54,948 bases of DNA from Hamadaea sp013361475 (GCF_040654195.1 NZ_JBFAHM010000026.1:1-54948); one strand, 5' to 3'. Positions 7,312-15,731 are shown, counted from the first letter of the stretch. The notes: generated by a model from the sequence alone, not told the origin. A program made the numbers and translations.

Positions 7312-8920
7312 GCACTTCCTCCATCTGGTCTTGCGAACCGAGGTCTTCCGCCATCAGCAGGCGCAACGGGACCGGTGTCGCGATCGGGCGATGCGCGTAC
7401 GCGAGCGGGGCGCAGCCGAGCACGTCGGCGCTGGACAGCCCGCAGAGACGACCCTGGCAGCGGCCCATGCCGGCGCGGGTCAGCAGCTTGACGGCGCGTG
7501 GATCGTCGGCGCCGAGCGCCTGGACGGCTCGCACTTCGCCGAAGGTGACGCCCTCACAGCGGCACAAGACGGTGTCGTCGGCGACCCGTGTGCTCCAGCC
7601 GGGGGCGAAGCCGTGCACCTCGTGGAGGGCGTCGGCGAAACGGCGTGCGGCGGCGGCCCGCCGACGCCAGGGTTTCGAGGCCACCTGGTACGCCGTTTCG
7701 TCGAGGCGCCCCAGGTGGCGTGCGGCGGCGAGCCCCGCCAAAGCGCCGGTGGCGTACGCGGCGTCCGCGCCGCCCACCCCGGTTAGCTCACCCGCCGCGA
7801 AGACGCCCGCCCGCGAGGTCCGCAGGTCGGCGTCCACCTGCGCGACCGGGCTGCCATCCCTCGGGTCGACGAGGAGTGCGCAGCCCAGCGCGCTTGCCAG
7901 CTCCACCTGTGGGGTGAAGCCGTGGCCGACGGCGATCGCGTCGACGATCTCCGTACGTTCCTTTGTGCCACATCCGAGTTTCGCGATCATGACATCCCGG
8001 TCGGAAGTGATCTCTCGCACTTCCCAGCCCGACCACACCGGCACTCGGTGACGCCACAACCGCCCCCGGTACGCGGCCGCCTGCCAGAGCTTGCGCGGTG
8101 CGCGTACCACTGTGGAGAAATGACGCAACCAGGCGCGGGGCCGGACCGGATCGGCGACAGCGACCACGTCGACGCCCGCCTCGGCGAGCGAGAGGGCGAG
8201 CGAGAGCAGCAGCGGGCCGGTGCCCGTCACCAGCACCCGCCGCCCGACCGTGATCCCCAGTCCCTTGAGTTGGGCTTGTGCTCCGCCGACGGTGACCACG
8301 CCGGGCGACTCCCAGCCGGGGAACGGCACGACCCGGTCGTACGCCCCGGTCGCCAGGACGATCGCGCCCGGCAGCAGACTTCTGGTGGTTCGGCCGTCGA
8401 CGTCGGCGACCTCCAGAGACTGACCGCACTCCTGGCGGCTCAGCCGAGAGCTTCCCCGGCTCGGCGTCGCCCGCCAGATCTCGTGCCGCAGCAGGAAGCG
8501 GATGTTCTCGTGCCGCTCGGCCCGCTGAATCAGCTCCGGCGGGGTGTTCTCGCGCACTGTGGACTGACGGAGGTACTGCCCACCCGGCTTCCCGCCCCGA
8601 TCAACCACCAGCACGTTCACCCCGTGCTCGGCCGCCGCCAGGGCGGCGCTCAGGCCGGCCGGCCCCGCCCCCACCACGACAAGCTCTTCCCGCGTTGGCG
8701 CCTCCGCTAACGCCTCCGTTGGCGCCTCCGTTGGCGCCTCCGTTGGCGCCTCCGTTGGCGCTGGATCAGGGATCTCGGTCGAATCTTGGGCCAAGATTCG
8801 ACCGAGATCCGTGATCTGCTGCGGATCTTGCGAAGAACCGGGCGAGGTCGCGAGGCAGGGGCGTGTCCCGTCCGGTGCCACGCACGCCTGGCACACCCCG
8901 ATGCCGCAGAACACGCTCAT
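7304..8920 (-). CDS. HcnB-like FAD oxidoreductase with short [2Fe-2S] N-terminus (D-hydroxyproline dehydrogenase subunit)
   Basis: A 538-residue fusion. Residues 1-28 hold four Cys (CGIGVCQAC plus RPC) of a Fer2_4-type [2Fe-2S] site, but the roughly 40 residues that normally precede it are missing. Residues 36-53 are encoded by a palindromic repeat and 54-70 by a 12-bp tandem array (PTEA repeats). An FAD/NAD fold follows (VVGAGPAGLSAAL, about 73-90; VLVTGTGPLLL). The C-terminus has a BFD-like [2Fe-2S] motif (CRCEGVTFGEV, then CQGRLCG). It is a relative of hydrogen cyanide synthase HcnB and the LhpB/HypO-associated subunits, passing electrons from the D-hydroxyproline oxidase. The ATG overlaps the oxidase stop as ATGA, so the two are translationally coupled. 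Confidence 0.87.
   Translation of the reverse strand: MSVFCGIGVCQACVAPDGTRPCLATSPGSSQDPQQITDLGRILAQDSTEIPDPAPTEAPTEAPTEAPTEALAEAPTREELVVVGAGPAGLSAALAAAEHGVNVLVVDRGGKPGGQYLRQSTVRENTPPELIQRAERHENIRFLLRHEIWRATPSRGSSRLSRQECGQSLEVADVDGRTTRSLLPGAIVLATGAYDRVVPFPGWESPGVVTVGGAQAQLKGLGITVGRRVLVTGTGPLLLSLALSLAEAGVDVVAVADPVRPRAWLRHFSTVVRAPRKLWQAAAYRGRLWRHRVPVWSGWEVREITSDRDVMIAKLGCGTKERTEIVDAIAVGHGFTPQVELASALGCALLVDPRDGSPVAQVDADLRTSRAGVFAAGELTGVGGADAAYATGALAGLAAARHLGRLDETAYQVASKPWRRRAAAARRFADALHEVHGFAPGWSTRVADDTVLCRCEGVTFGEVRAVQALGADDPRAVKLLTRAGMGRCQGRLCGLSSADVLGCAPLAYAHRPIATPVPLRLLMAEDLGSQDQMEEVHE
8700..8759. repeat. five 12-bp tandem units next to palindrome B
   Basis: Unit GCCTCCGTTGGC; the first copy is altered to GCCTCCGCTAAC and the other four are exact. 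On the minus strand they encode PTEA-type repeats in the flavoprotein linker. The period keeps the frame. The array runs directly into GCGCTGGATC, the edge of the palindromic element. Confidence 0.95.
8764..8816. repeat. dispersed palindromic element, copy B (inside the flavoprotein gene)
   Basis: 26-bp arms, 8764-8789 and 8791-8816, with one mismatch and a single central base. Read with the gene it encodes ITDLGRILAQDSTEIPDP. It lies between the Fe-S site and the FAD domain, in a region with no conserved fold. The mismatch (right arm CCGTGATC) equals one half of the paired change seen in copy D. Confidence 0.95.
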
Positions 8921-9993
8921 GCGCCCACCCCGTTCGCGACGACGAAGCGCGCGGGCGAGAAAGGCGCGGGATCGAGCGCCGGCGTAGCTCCGGTGAGCAG
9001 GTCGGCGATGAGGTCGCCGGTGGCCGGGGCGAGCCCGATGCCGGCCCCTTCGTGCCCGTGCGCGTGCCACAGCCGGTCGGTCGCCGGGTCGGGTCCGATG
9101 ATCGGCAGGTGATCGGCGGAGTACGGCCGGAACCCGTGATAGCTCCGCATGATTCGGACGTCGGCCAGGAAGGGGAACAGCGCGGCCGCTCCAGCCGCCA
9201 GTTTGCGCAACGCCTCCCGGCTGGGAGTGCTGTCGAAGCCGACGCGTTCCCGGGTCGCCCCGATCAGCACCGGGCCGCCGGGGGTGCCCTCGACGACGGT
9301 CGAGGTCTGCAGGCCGGCATCGCCACTGGCCACGTTCTCCAGGTACTCGGCCGAGTAGACCTTGTGCCGGATCAGCACCGGTAACGGCTCGGTGACCAGG
9401 ATGAACCCTCGCCGCGGTTCGACCGGCAGGGCGATGCCGAACTGGGCCGCCCAGGCCCCGGTCGCGTTGATCACGGCGTCGGCGTCCGCGGGCAGGTCGC
9501 GTACCTCCGTGCGCAACCGGAGCGTCGCGCCCAGCTCGCGCGCCCCGGCGAGCATGGCCGCCGCCGCCCGCGCGGGCTGGACCTGCATGTCCTGCCGGAA
9601 GAACGCGCCGCCCAGGATGTCCGCGGCCAGGAGCGGCTCCAGGTCCCGGACCGCCCGCTCGTCGACCAGCTCGCCCGCCGTCTCGGCCAGGGCCCGCATG
9701 CCCCGGCTGGTACGCGTGACGATGAGCCCGCCTTTGCGTTCGAGCTGGATGCCGCCGTCGATGTGGCGGTCGAGGTCGGCTTCCCACTCCCGCCAGAGGG
9801 TGTTGGAGCGCAGCGCGAGGTCCAGCTCTGGGCCGGGTTCCTTGTCGGAGACGAGGATGTTGCCCTCGCCGGAGCCGGTGGTGCCCGCGACGAGGCCACC
9901 GCGATCGACGACGGTGACGTGCAGCCCCCGCTGGGCGCAGGCGTACGCGCAGGCGGCGCCCACGATGCCGGCCCCGATCACCGTCACTCTCAC
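8917..9993 (-). CDS. DadA/HcnC-like FAD oxidase, probable D-hydroxyproline dehydrogenase catalytic subunit
   Basis: 358 residues, D-amino-acid oxidase (DAO) fold. The N-terminal dinucleotide motif VIGAGIVGAACAYACAQRG is at 4-22, and the C-terminal FAD-contact region has HGFRPYSADHLPIIGP and HGHEGAGIGLAPATG. It would oxidise cis-4-hydroxy-D-proline to the pyrroline that the deaminase uses, handing electrons to the adjacent Fe-S flavoprotein. It starts at GTG 9991-9993, is the first gene of the leftward operon, and ends with an ATGA overlap. An 82-bp gap separates it from the divergent PucR-type regulator. A D-proline or other D-amino acid substrate is possible. Confidence 0.87.
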   Translation of the reverse strand: MRVTVIGAGIVGAACAYACAQRGLHVTVVDRGGLVAGTTGSGEGNILVSDKEPGPELDLALRSNTLWREWEADLDRHIDGGIQLERKGGLIVTRTSRGMRALAETAGELVDERAVRDLEPLLAADILGGAFFRQDMQVQPARAAAAMLAGARELGATLRLRTEVRDLPADADAVINATGAWAAQFGIALPVEPRRGFILVTEPLPVLIRHKVYSAEYLENVASGDAGLQTSTVVEGTPGGPVLIGATRERVGFDSTPSREALRKLAAGAAALFPFLADVRIMRSYHGFRPYSADHLPIIGPDPATDRLWHAHGHEGAGIGLAPATGDLIADLLTGATPALDPAPFSPARFVVANGVGA

Positions 9994-10075
9994 GCCTTCG
10001 ACCCTATGCTCGGCCGCTCGCCGGGTCTTCCATCACACGTCGAACAACTGCCACACCTGTTCCTACACTTGTCGT

Positions 10076-11236
10076 ATGCGCGACGAACTGCAGCTGCTCG
10101 TGGACCGGATCGCCGACCGGATGGGCCGCCCAGTCCTGGTCGAGGATCGGCGCCAACGGGTGGTCTGCTACTCCGCGCAGGCCGAGCCGCTCGACGACGT
10201 ACGCCGGAACTCCATCCTGCGCCGGAGCACCACCTCGGAGGTGATCGGGTTCTTCGCGCGCTTCGAGATCACGCGCGCCCGTCACCCCGTACGCACTCCG
10301 GCCGAGCCCACGCTGGGGCTGCTGCCCCGGGTGTGCGTACCGGTGTGGCACAGCGACCTGCTGCTGGGCTTCGTCTGGTTCGTCGACTCCCCGGCGCTGT
10401 CGGCCGCCGACGTAAGCCGGGCGGTCGGGCTCGCCGAGGATCTGGCGCTCGCGTTGTACCGGGTGAACCTGCTCGGCGAGCTGACCGCTCGGCGCGAGGC
10501 CGACGCCGTACGCGGGCTGCTGGCCGACGATCCCGCGGTCCGGGCCGACGCCGCAACCAAGATCGTCGGCGCCGACATGCTGGAGTCGGACGGGCCGTGC
10601 ACCGCTCTGGTCGTCTCCGTCGACCCCACCGCGGAGTCGGCGGCCGCCGTGGAGCAGGCGCTCGTCGCCACCCGTCGCTACTGCGGCCACCGATACGCCG
10701 TCCACCTGGTACGCCCGACCCAGGGTCTGTTGTTGCTGCGGTCGGGCTCGATCTCCCCCGCCGACGCCGCGGCCCATCTCGCCGAGCAGGCCGGCTCGGT
10801 CGTCGGCGTCGGCGACTCCGTGGCCCGGCTGGCCGACGTGCACCAGTCCGTCACGCAGGCCGCCGACGCCCGGCAGATCACGGTTACGCAGGCTTCCGGC
10901 GGCCCGGATCGGCTGCGTACCCGTGATCCCCAGCATTCGCGGGTGGCGATGTGGTCGCAGCTCGGCGTCTATCGCGTCCTGGCCGCCGCCGGTCTTACCG
11001 CGTCGGCGCTGCATCCCGGCGTCGACCGACTGCCGGCCGACCTGGCCGCCACGCTGGAGGCGTACCTGGATCTGGCCGGGGACGCCGCCGCGACCGCGGC
11101 GCAGCTGCGCATTCACCGCACGACGTTGTACTACCGGCTGTCCCGGGCGGCCGAACTCTGCGGCGCCGACCTGCGCGACGGGCTGCAGCGCCTCCAGCTC
11201 CACCTCGCACTGAAGGCGACGCGTCTCCGAAACTGA
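10076..11236 (+). CDS. PucR-family transcriptional regulator
   Basis: 386 residues. The C-terminal helix-turn-helix (about 330-386) has the family pattern: YLDLAGDAAATAAQLRIHRTTLYYRLSRA. The middle region resembles the GGDEF-like portion of this family, and the N-terminus (about 1-130) looks like a sensory GAF-like domain. PucR-type proteins often control amino acid and purine catabolism from a divergent position, so it is the likely regulator of the hydroxyproline operon. The ATG at 10076 was chosen because homology begins there; the frame stays open far upstream, but that part lies opposite the oxidase gene and is a shadow. Its stop codon lies inside the 20-bp operator at 11233. Confidence 0.87.
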   Translation: MRDELQLLVDRIADRMGRPVLVEDRRQRVVCYSAQAEPLDDVRRNSILRRSTTSEVIGFFARFEITRARHPVRTPAEPTLGLLPRVCVPVWHSDLLLGFVWFVDSPALSAADVSRAVGLAEDLALALYRVNLLGELTARREADAVRGLLADDPAVRADAATKIVGADMLESDGPCTALVVSVDPTAESAAAVEQALVATRRYCGHRYAVHLVRPTQGLLLLRSGSISPADAAAHLAEQAGSVVGVGDSVARLADVHQSVTQAADARQITVTQASGGPDRLRTRDPQHSRVAMWSQLGVYRVLAAAGLTASALHPGVDRLPADLAATLEAYLDLAGDAAATAAQLRIHRTTLYYRLSRAAELCGADLRDGLQRLQLHLALKATRLRN

Positions 11237-11252
11237 CTGACGCGTCAGTCAG
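11233..11252. promoter_or_regulatory. 20-bp perfect palindrome, likely TetR operator
   Basis: CTGACTGACG followed by CGTCAGTCAG, perfectly symmetrical, ending 14 bp before the MFS start codon at 11267. Its form and position are typical of a TetR-family operator. The TetR gene downstream in the same direction (12510) is the natural candidate, giving self-control of an efflux unit. Confidence 0.75.
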
Positions 11253-11266
11253 GGTAGGCTGGCCGG

Positions 11267-12472
11267 ATGTCTGGTCTCGCCGTGGTCACCGCCGCGCGGC
11301 GATACCGTGCGCTCTTCGGCGTACCGGGCGTCACCCGGGTCACGATTCCGTCCCTCGTGGGCCGCCTGCCCTATGGGATGTCGACGCTGGTGTTCGTGCT
11401 CGCCGTGCACCACGGCACCGGGTCGTACGCCGTCGCCGGCCTGGCGACCGCGGTCAACTCGGCGGCGACCGCGCTGACCGCGCCGTGGCTCGGCCGGCTG
11501 GCCGACCGTGGGTACGCCCCGACCGTGCTGGCCGCCGCCGGGATCACCAACGCGCTCCTGCTCGGGGCGTTGATCACGGTGCTGGCCGGAGACGCTCCGG
11601 TCGGCGTGATCCTCGCCGTCGCGGCCGCCGCCGGGGCGGCGAACCCACCGGTGTCCGCCGTCACCCGAGTGGTGCTGCCCCGGCTCGCCCCGAACCACGC
11701 GAGCACGGCGTACGCCCTCGACGCGGTCTGTTCGGAGCTGACCTACGTCCTCGGACCGGCCCTGATCGCCGTCGTCAGCACGATCGCCGGGCCGTACGCC
11801 GCCGTCGCGACGACGGCCACGATGTCGGCCGCCGGTGCCGTCGGCCTCGCCGGGGCGCCTGCCGCCCGATATCGCGTCGACGTGTCCGACGCTGAATCGC
11901 GAGTCAGCGAACGACCACGCCTGCTGACGATCGCGCTCACCATCCTGCTCGCCGTGGCGGCCTTGGAGGCGGCGGCCTACGGCCTCATGGAGGTCGCGAT
12001 CCCCGCGTACGCCGCCGCCCAGGGCAGCCCGGCCGGGGCGGGCGCGGTGATCGCCGCTTGGAGCGCCGGGTCGATTCTGGGCGGCCTCTGGTTCGCCGGG
12101 GCGAACCCGACGATGTCCCGCTGGCGTCTGCTCTTGCTGCTCGCCGCCCTGAACACGACGGGATTCGCACTGATCTGCCTCAGCACCGGCCTGCCGAGCC
12201 TCGGCGCGATCCTGGCACTGGGCGGATTGGTGATCGCGCCCATGACCGCGGTGGAGATGGGGCTGGTGACGTCGCTCGCTCCGCCCGCCCGGCGTACCGA
12301 GGCGTTCACCTGGACGGGGACGGCTGTGTTCGTCGGCTATTCCGCCGGGGCCGGCCTCGCCGGTCTGGTCGCCGCCCGCGGCGGCGGGCTGATCGCCGCC
12401 GCCGTCACGGCGACCTCGCTCGTGGCGACCGCGACGGTGCTGGCTGCGACGATGATGCGGCGAACGCGGTGA
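11267..12472 (+). CDS. MFS transporter
   Basis: 401 residues, about 12 membrane segments, motif-A loop GRLADRGYAP near residue 78. It is a paralogue of the MFS gene at 1614-2825 and likely a drug or metabolite exporter. It is preceded by a perfect palindromic operator and followed after 37 bp by a TetR-type gene, a common efflux-plus-repressor pair. Substrate unknown. Confidence 0.87.
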   Translation: MSGLAVVTAARRYRALFGVPGVTRVTIPSLVGRLPYGMSTLVFVLAVHHGTGSYAVAGLATAVNSAATALTAPWLGRLADRGYAPTVLAAAGITNALLLGALITVLAGDAPVGVILAVAAAAGAANPPVSAVTRVVLPRLAPNHASTAYALDAVCSELTYVLGPALIAVVSTIAGPYAAVATTATMSAAGAVGLAGAPAARYRVDVSDAESRVSERPRLLTIALTILLAVAALEAAAYGLMEVAIPAYAAAQGSPAGAGAVIAAWSAGSILGGLWFAGANPTMSRWRLLLLLAALNTTGFALICLSTGLPSLGAILALGGLVIAPMTAVEMGLVTSLAPPARRTEAFTWTGTAVFVGYSAGAGLAGLVAARGGGLIAAAVTATSLVATATVLAATMMRRTR

Positions 12473-12509
12473 CCCCCACGTCCACTCCGGATGCCATACC
12501 GTAGGCACC

Positions 12510-13112
12510 GTGACACGCCGTTCCGCCGAACTCCGGCTTGACGCCCTGCTGCGCATCGCGGCAGACGTCATCGTGGAACGCGGCTTCGCCCGCACGCGTA
12601 CGGCTGATGTCGCGGCGGCCGCCGGCGTCAGCCCGTCGCTGGTCTACTACCACTTCCCGAGCAAGGACGCGATGCTCACCCAGGCCTTCGCGTACGTCGC
12701 CGAGCAGGATCTGGCCCGGATGCAGGCGGTGATCGAATCCAAGGCCAGCCCGCCGGAGAAGCTCGCCAAACTGCTGCGCCACCTCGCGCCGACCGGCCGC
12801 TCGAAGTCCTGGGCGATCTGGATCGACGGCTGGTCCGAGGCGATGCGCGTACCGGAGTTGGAGAAGGTCTCCCGGCGCATGGATCTGCGCTGGAAGGAGG
12901 CGTTGACCGCGGTCATCGCGGCGGGCGCCGAAGACGGCTCGTTCACCTGCGACGACCCGGCCGGGGCGGCCTGGCGGATCAACGCCATGGTGGACGGGCT
13001 GGCGGTGCAGCTCACCGTCCACGACAAGGTCTTGTCCCGCAAGCAGGCGACCGACTGGGTCCGGATGGCGACTGCGAAAGAGGTGGGCATCGACCCAGCG
13101 GTGCTCGGCTGA
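12510..13112 (+). CDS. TetR-family regulator (BetI-like)
   Basis: 200 residues starting at GTG. The N-terminal helix-turn-helix is clear: ADVIVERGFARTRTADVAAAAGVSPSLVYYHFPSKDAML condensed around VAAAAGVSPSLVYYHF (about 34-49). The C-terminal ligand domain resembles the BetI group. It lies 37 bp after the MFS gene and probably represses it through the palindrome at 11233-11252. A weak hairpin follows at 13117-13140. Confidence 0.87.
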   Translation: MTRRSAELRLDALLRIAADVIVERGFARTRTADVAAAAGVSPSLVYYHFPSKDAMLTQAFAYVAEQDLARMQAVIESKASPPEKLAKLLRHLAPTGRSKSWAIWIDGWSEAMRVPELEKVSRRMDLRWKEALTAVIAAGAEDGSFTCDDPAGAAWRINAMVDGLAVQLTVHDKVLSRKQATDWVRMATAKEVGIDPAVLG

Positions 13113-13183
13113 CAAGCCCGAAAACCCCGCAAATTCGGGCATTTCTGGCAGCTTATGCCTCTTGTGGACAGACTGTCAGAAGG

Positions 13184-13212
13184 TTGACAGAACACTTACG
13201 TTTACCTATATA
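13184..13212 (+). promoter_or_regulatory. near-consensus vegetative promoter
   Basis: TTGACA at 13184-13189 and TATATA at 13207-13212 are separated by exactly 17 bp, close to the primary sigma consensus and unusual for such GC-rich DNA. It points at the LPXTG protein gene, whose ATG is 38 bp further on. A partial inverted repeat GACAGACTGTC sits just upstream. Confidence 0.8.
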
Positions 13213-13250
13213 GGGCGTCACGATCAGGTCCGAGTGCCTGTTTCCCGGAC

Positions 13251-13721
13251 ATGGTGGAATCGACTTCGCGTCTCCGCCGCGCCATGGGCGCGGCCCTGGC
13301 CACGTTCGCCCTGACGGCTCTCGTCAGCGGCATCGCGACCCTCGCCGCCGGCACCGCCGGCGCGGTACCGGCCGTTCAAACCGGCTACACCGGCAGCGGT
13401 TACGGGGATCACTCCCATTCGCCGTCGCCGACCCGCAGTAAATCCAAGTCGCCGTCGGCGACTCCGTCCGCCTCGACGTATTCACCTTCGCCGCGGCCTT
13501 CGCACAGCAAGTCCGAGTCACCCTCGGCGTCGCCTTCTTCACCGTCGGCCTCGCCGTCGGCGACGTCGGCCTCGCCGACCGCGGCGTCGCCCAGCGCCTC
13601 GGCCCTGCCCACCACGGGTACGCGTACCGGCAGCATCATGCTGATCGGGGCGCTCCTGCTCGCCGTCGGGGTGGCGTTGCTCGCCGGCGCACGCGTCCTG
13701 CGCCGGGCGACCATTCGCTGA
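13251..13721 (+). CDS. short LPXTG-type cell-wall-anchored Ser/Pro-rich protein
   Basis: 156 residues. Signal peptide at about 1-38 (basic start, hydrophobic core, AGA-V), then a 65-residue low-complexity stretch of SPS/SAS/SKS repeats, then the sortase signal LPTTG at 119-123, a hydrophobic segment and the RR tail at 151-152. Nothing enzymatic is present, so it is a wall-bound spacer or surface polymer-like protein, probably glycosylated. The strong promoter upstream implies high expression. No sortase gene is in the window. No good ribosome-binding site precedes the ATG. Confidence 0.85.
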   Translation: MVESTSRLRRAMGAALATFALTALVSGIATLAAGTAGAVPAVQTGYTGSGYGDHSHSPSPTRSKSKSPSATPSASTYSPSPRPSHSKSESPSASPSSPSASPSATSASPTAASPSASALPTTGTRTGSIMLIGALLLAVGVALLAGARVLRRATIR

Positions 13722-13774
13722 GCGCGCGCCGTCCCGCCGTTTCGTCCCAGCGTGCGTCATGGCACGCTGGGACG

Positions 13775-14197
13775 ATGCGGGCAGTGGTACAGACGGTCTC
13801 CCGGGCGAGCGTGACGGTCGAGGGCGAAGTCGTCGGCAAGATCTCCGACGGCCTCCTCGTCCTGCTCGGCGTGACCCACGCCGACACCGGCACGACCGCC
13901 GCCACGATGGCGCGCAAGGTGCATGAGCTGCGCATCCTGCCCGACGAGAAGTCCGCCGCCGACCTGGGCGCGCCGCTGCTGGTGGTCAGTCAGTTCACCC
14001 TGTACGCCGACACGAGCCGCGGCCGGCGACCGGGCTGGAGCGCGGCCGCGCCCGCCGCCGTCGCCGAGCCGCTGTTCACGGCGTTCGTCGAGGCGCTGCG
14101 GGCGCGGGGCGCGACTGTCGAGACTGGACGGTTCCGGACTCACATGCTCGTGGAGAGCGTGAACGTCGGGCCGAACACGGTCATCATCGACCTCTAG
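13775..14197 (+). CDS. dtd: D-aminoacyl-tRNA deacylase
   Basis: 140 residues; hydrolyses D-amino acids from mischarged tRNA in the cytoplasm. The family signature is intact: MRAVVQTVSRASVTV at the start, SQFTLYAD (catalytic Thr of the SQFTL loop), and the C-terminal GP motif NVGPNTVIID, which supplies the cross-subunit Gly-cisPro. The usual form is NxGPVT; here Asn replaces Val, a small variation. Its stop codon overlaps that of the convergent DHA2 pump by four bases. Confidence 0.94.
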   Translation: MRAVVQTVSRASVTVEGEVVGKISDGLLVLLGVTHADTGTTAATMARKVHELRILPDEKSAADLGAPLLVVSQFTLYADTSRGRRPGWSAAAPAAVAEPLFTAFVEALRARGATVETGRFRTHMLVESVNVGPNTVIIDL

Positions 14198-15690
14198 GCG
14201 GGGACGGGCTCCGAGGCGGGCACCTCGTGCGCCACTGAGTCTTCGGCGGCCGGGATGCGCAGGACGAGCGCGAGGATCACCGTCACCGCCATGCAGCCGG
14301 CCGCCACCAGGAAGACGCGGTCCATGCTCGCCACGAAGGCGTCCACGGCGGCGGTGCGTACGGATCCGGTCAGCGTGCCGATCTCCGACGTGGACATCCC
14401 CGGCATCCGGGCGGTGAAGCCGCGGCTGAGCAGCGTACCGAACAGCGCCGCGCCCAGCGCTCCACCGAGGTTCTGGAAGAACCGGATCGCGGTCGTGGCC
14501 ACGCCCAGCTGCGTACGCGGAGCGGCCTGCTGCACGACCCCGATGAGCAGCCCGAGCAGCTGTCCGAAGCCGATGCCGAGGACGAACAGGGCGCCTCGGA
14601 TGAACCACAGGCTGGTGTCGGCGCCGACGGTGGCGAGCGCCCCGATGGCGAGCGTGCCGAACGCCGTACCCGAGACGCACAGCAGTTTGCTGGAGAACCC
14701 CGCCTCGGTCAGTTTGCCGGTCACGATGCCGACGGCGGTGAGCCCCAACGCCATCGGCACGAGATACATGCCGGCCTGGGCGGCCGGAACGCCCCGCACG
14801 ATCTGCAGGTAGACCATCACGTAGACCATCGAGCCCATCATGGCCAGCCCGATGACGCCCTGGATGGCGAAGCCGACCCGGATCGTGGCGTTGCGGAACA
14901 GGCTCAGCGGCAGAATCGGCTCGGCCGCCTTGGCCTGCCGCCACAGGAACGCGGCGAACAACGCGATGGTTCCACCGACGAGACCGAGGATCTGCGGCGA
15001 ACGCCACGCGTACTCCTTGCCGCCCCACTCGCTGATGAGCAGCAGCCCGACCGCGAACACGGCGGCCAGGCCGGCGCCCAGGAAGTCGATGCGGTGCGGG
15101 CGGCCCTTCGGCAGCCGCAGGAGCAGCGCCGACGTGACCAGGACCAGCAGACCGATCGGGATGTTGAGGTAGAAGATCCACCGCCACTGGCCGTGGTCGG
15201 CCAGGACGCCGCCGAGGAACGGGCCGGCCGCCATGCCGGCTCCCGCCACGATGCCGCCGAAGTTGCCCACCCGGCCCCGGGCGGACCCCGGACCGCCGGC
15301 GAGCTGCACGAGCACCACCATGGTCACGCTCATCAGCCCACCCGCGCCCGCACCCTGGAGCGCCCGGAACGCGATCAGCTGCCCCATGCTCTGGGCCGCT
15401 CCGCAGAGCGCCGACCCGGCCAGGAAGGTGAACACCGCGCCGAGGTAGACGATCTTGGCGCCGAACACGTCGCAGAGCTTTCCGTAGAGGGGCAGCATCG
15501 CCGTCGCGGCGAGGGCGAACGCGCTGATCAGCCAGGGCAGCCGGTCGACGCCGTGCACCGGGTCGAGTTCGCGCACGATCGGGACGACCGCCGCCGAGAC
15601 GATGTTGTTGTCGATCACCGCCATGACGATCGTCAGGAGGCCCAGCAGCATCCCGATCTTCTTCTGCTTCTCCGTCATCACCTTCTGCAT
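14194..15690 (-). CDS. DHA2-family (14-segment) MFS drug exporter
   Basis: 498 residues with about 14 membrane segments. Motifs: D-N-N-I-V in segment 1 (the DHA2 membrane Asp), GKLCDVFGAK (motif A) and ALQGAGAGGLMS (motif C region). It is an EmrB/QacA-type proton-driven multidrug exporter. ATG 15688-15690 was taken as the start; ATG 15676-15678 is an alternative with AAGG just upstream. It is divergent from a TetR gene, with an AT-rich shared region that must hold the operator. It is convergent with dtd and shares stop-codon bases with it. Confidence 0.9.
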   Translation of the reverse strand: MQKVMTEKQKKIGMLLGLLTIVMAVIDNNIVSAAVVPIVRELDPVHGVDRLPWLISAFALAATAMLPLYGKLCDVFGAKIVYLGAVFTFLAGSALCGAAQSMGQLIAFRALQGAGAGGLMSVTMVVLVQLAGGPGSARGRVGNFGGIVAGAGMAAGPFLGGVLADHGQWRWIFYLNIPIGLLVLVTSALLLRLPKGRPHRIDFLGAGLAAVFAVGLLLISEWGGKEYAWRSPQILGLVGGTIALFAAFLWRQAKAAEPILPLSLFRNATIRVGFAIQGVIGLAMMGSMVYVMVYLQIVRGVPAAQAGMYLVPMALGLTAVGIVTGKLTEAGFSSKLLCVSGTAFGTLAIGALATVGADTSLWFIRGALFVLGIGFGQLLGLLIGVVQQAAPRTQLGVATTAIRFFQNLGGALGAALFGTLLSRGFTARMPGMSTSEIGTLTGSVRTAAVDAFVASMDRVFLVAAGCMAVTVILALVLRIPAAEDSVAHEVPASEPVPA

Positions 15691-15731
15691 GGGGTCAGCA
15701 TGCCCAAGAAACTTTGACCGAGTCAATACTT

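Noticed and set aside
8921..9787. Upstream extension of the Fe-S/FAD flavoprotein that might supply the missing ferredoxin half
   Set aside because: Its translation is an Arg-rich shadow of the oxidase gene and contains no beta-grasp sequence.
9362..10075. N-terminal extension of the PucR-type regulator
   Set aside because: The extension lies opposite the DadA-like oxidase gene and lacks family similarity; homology starts at ATG 10076.
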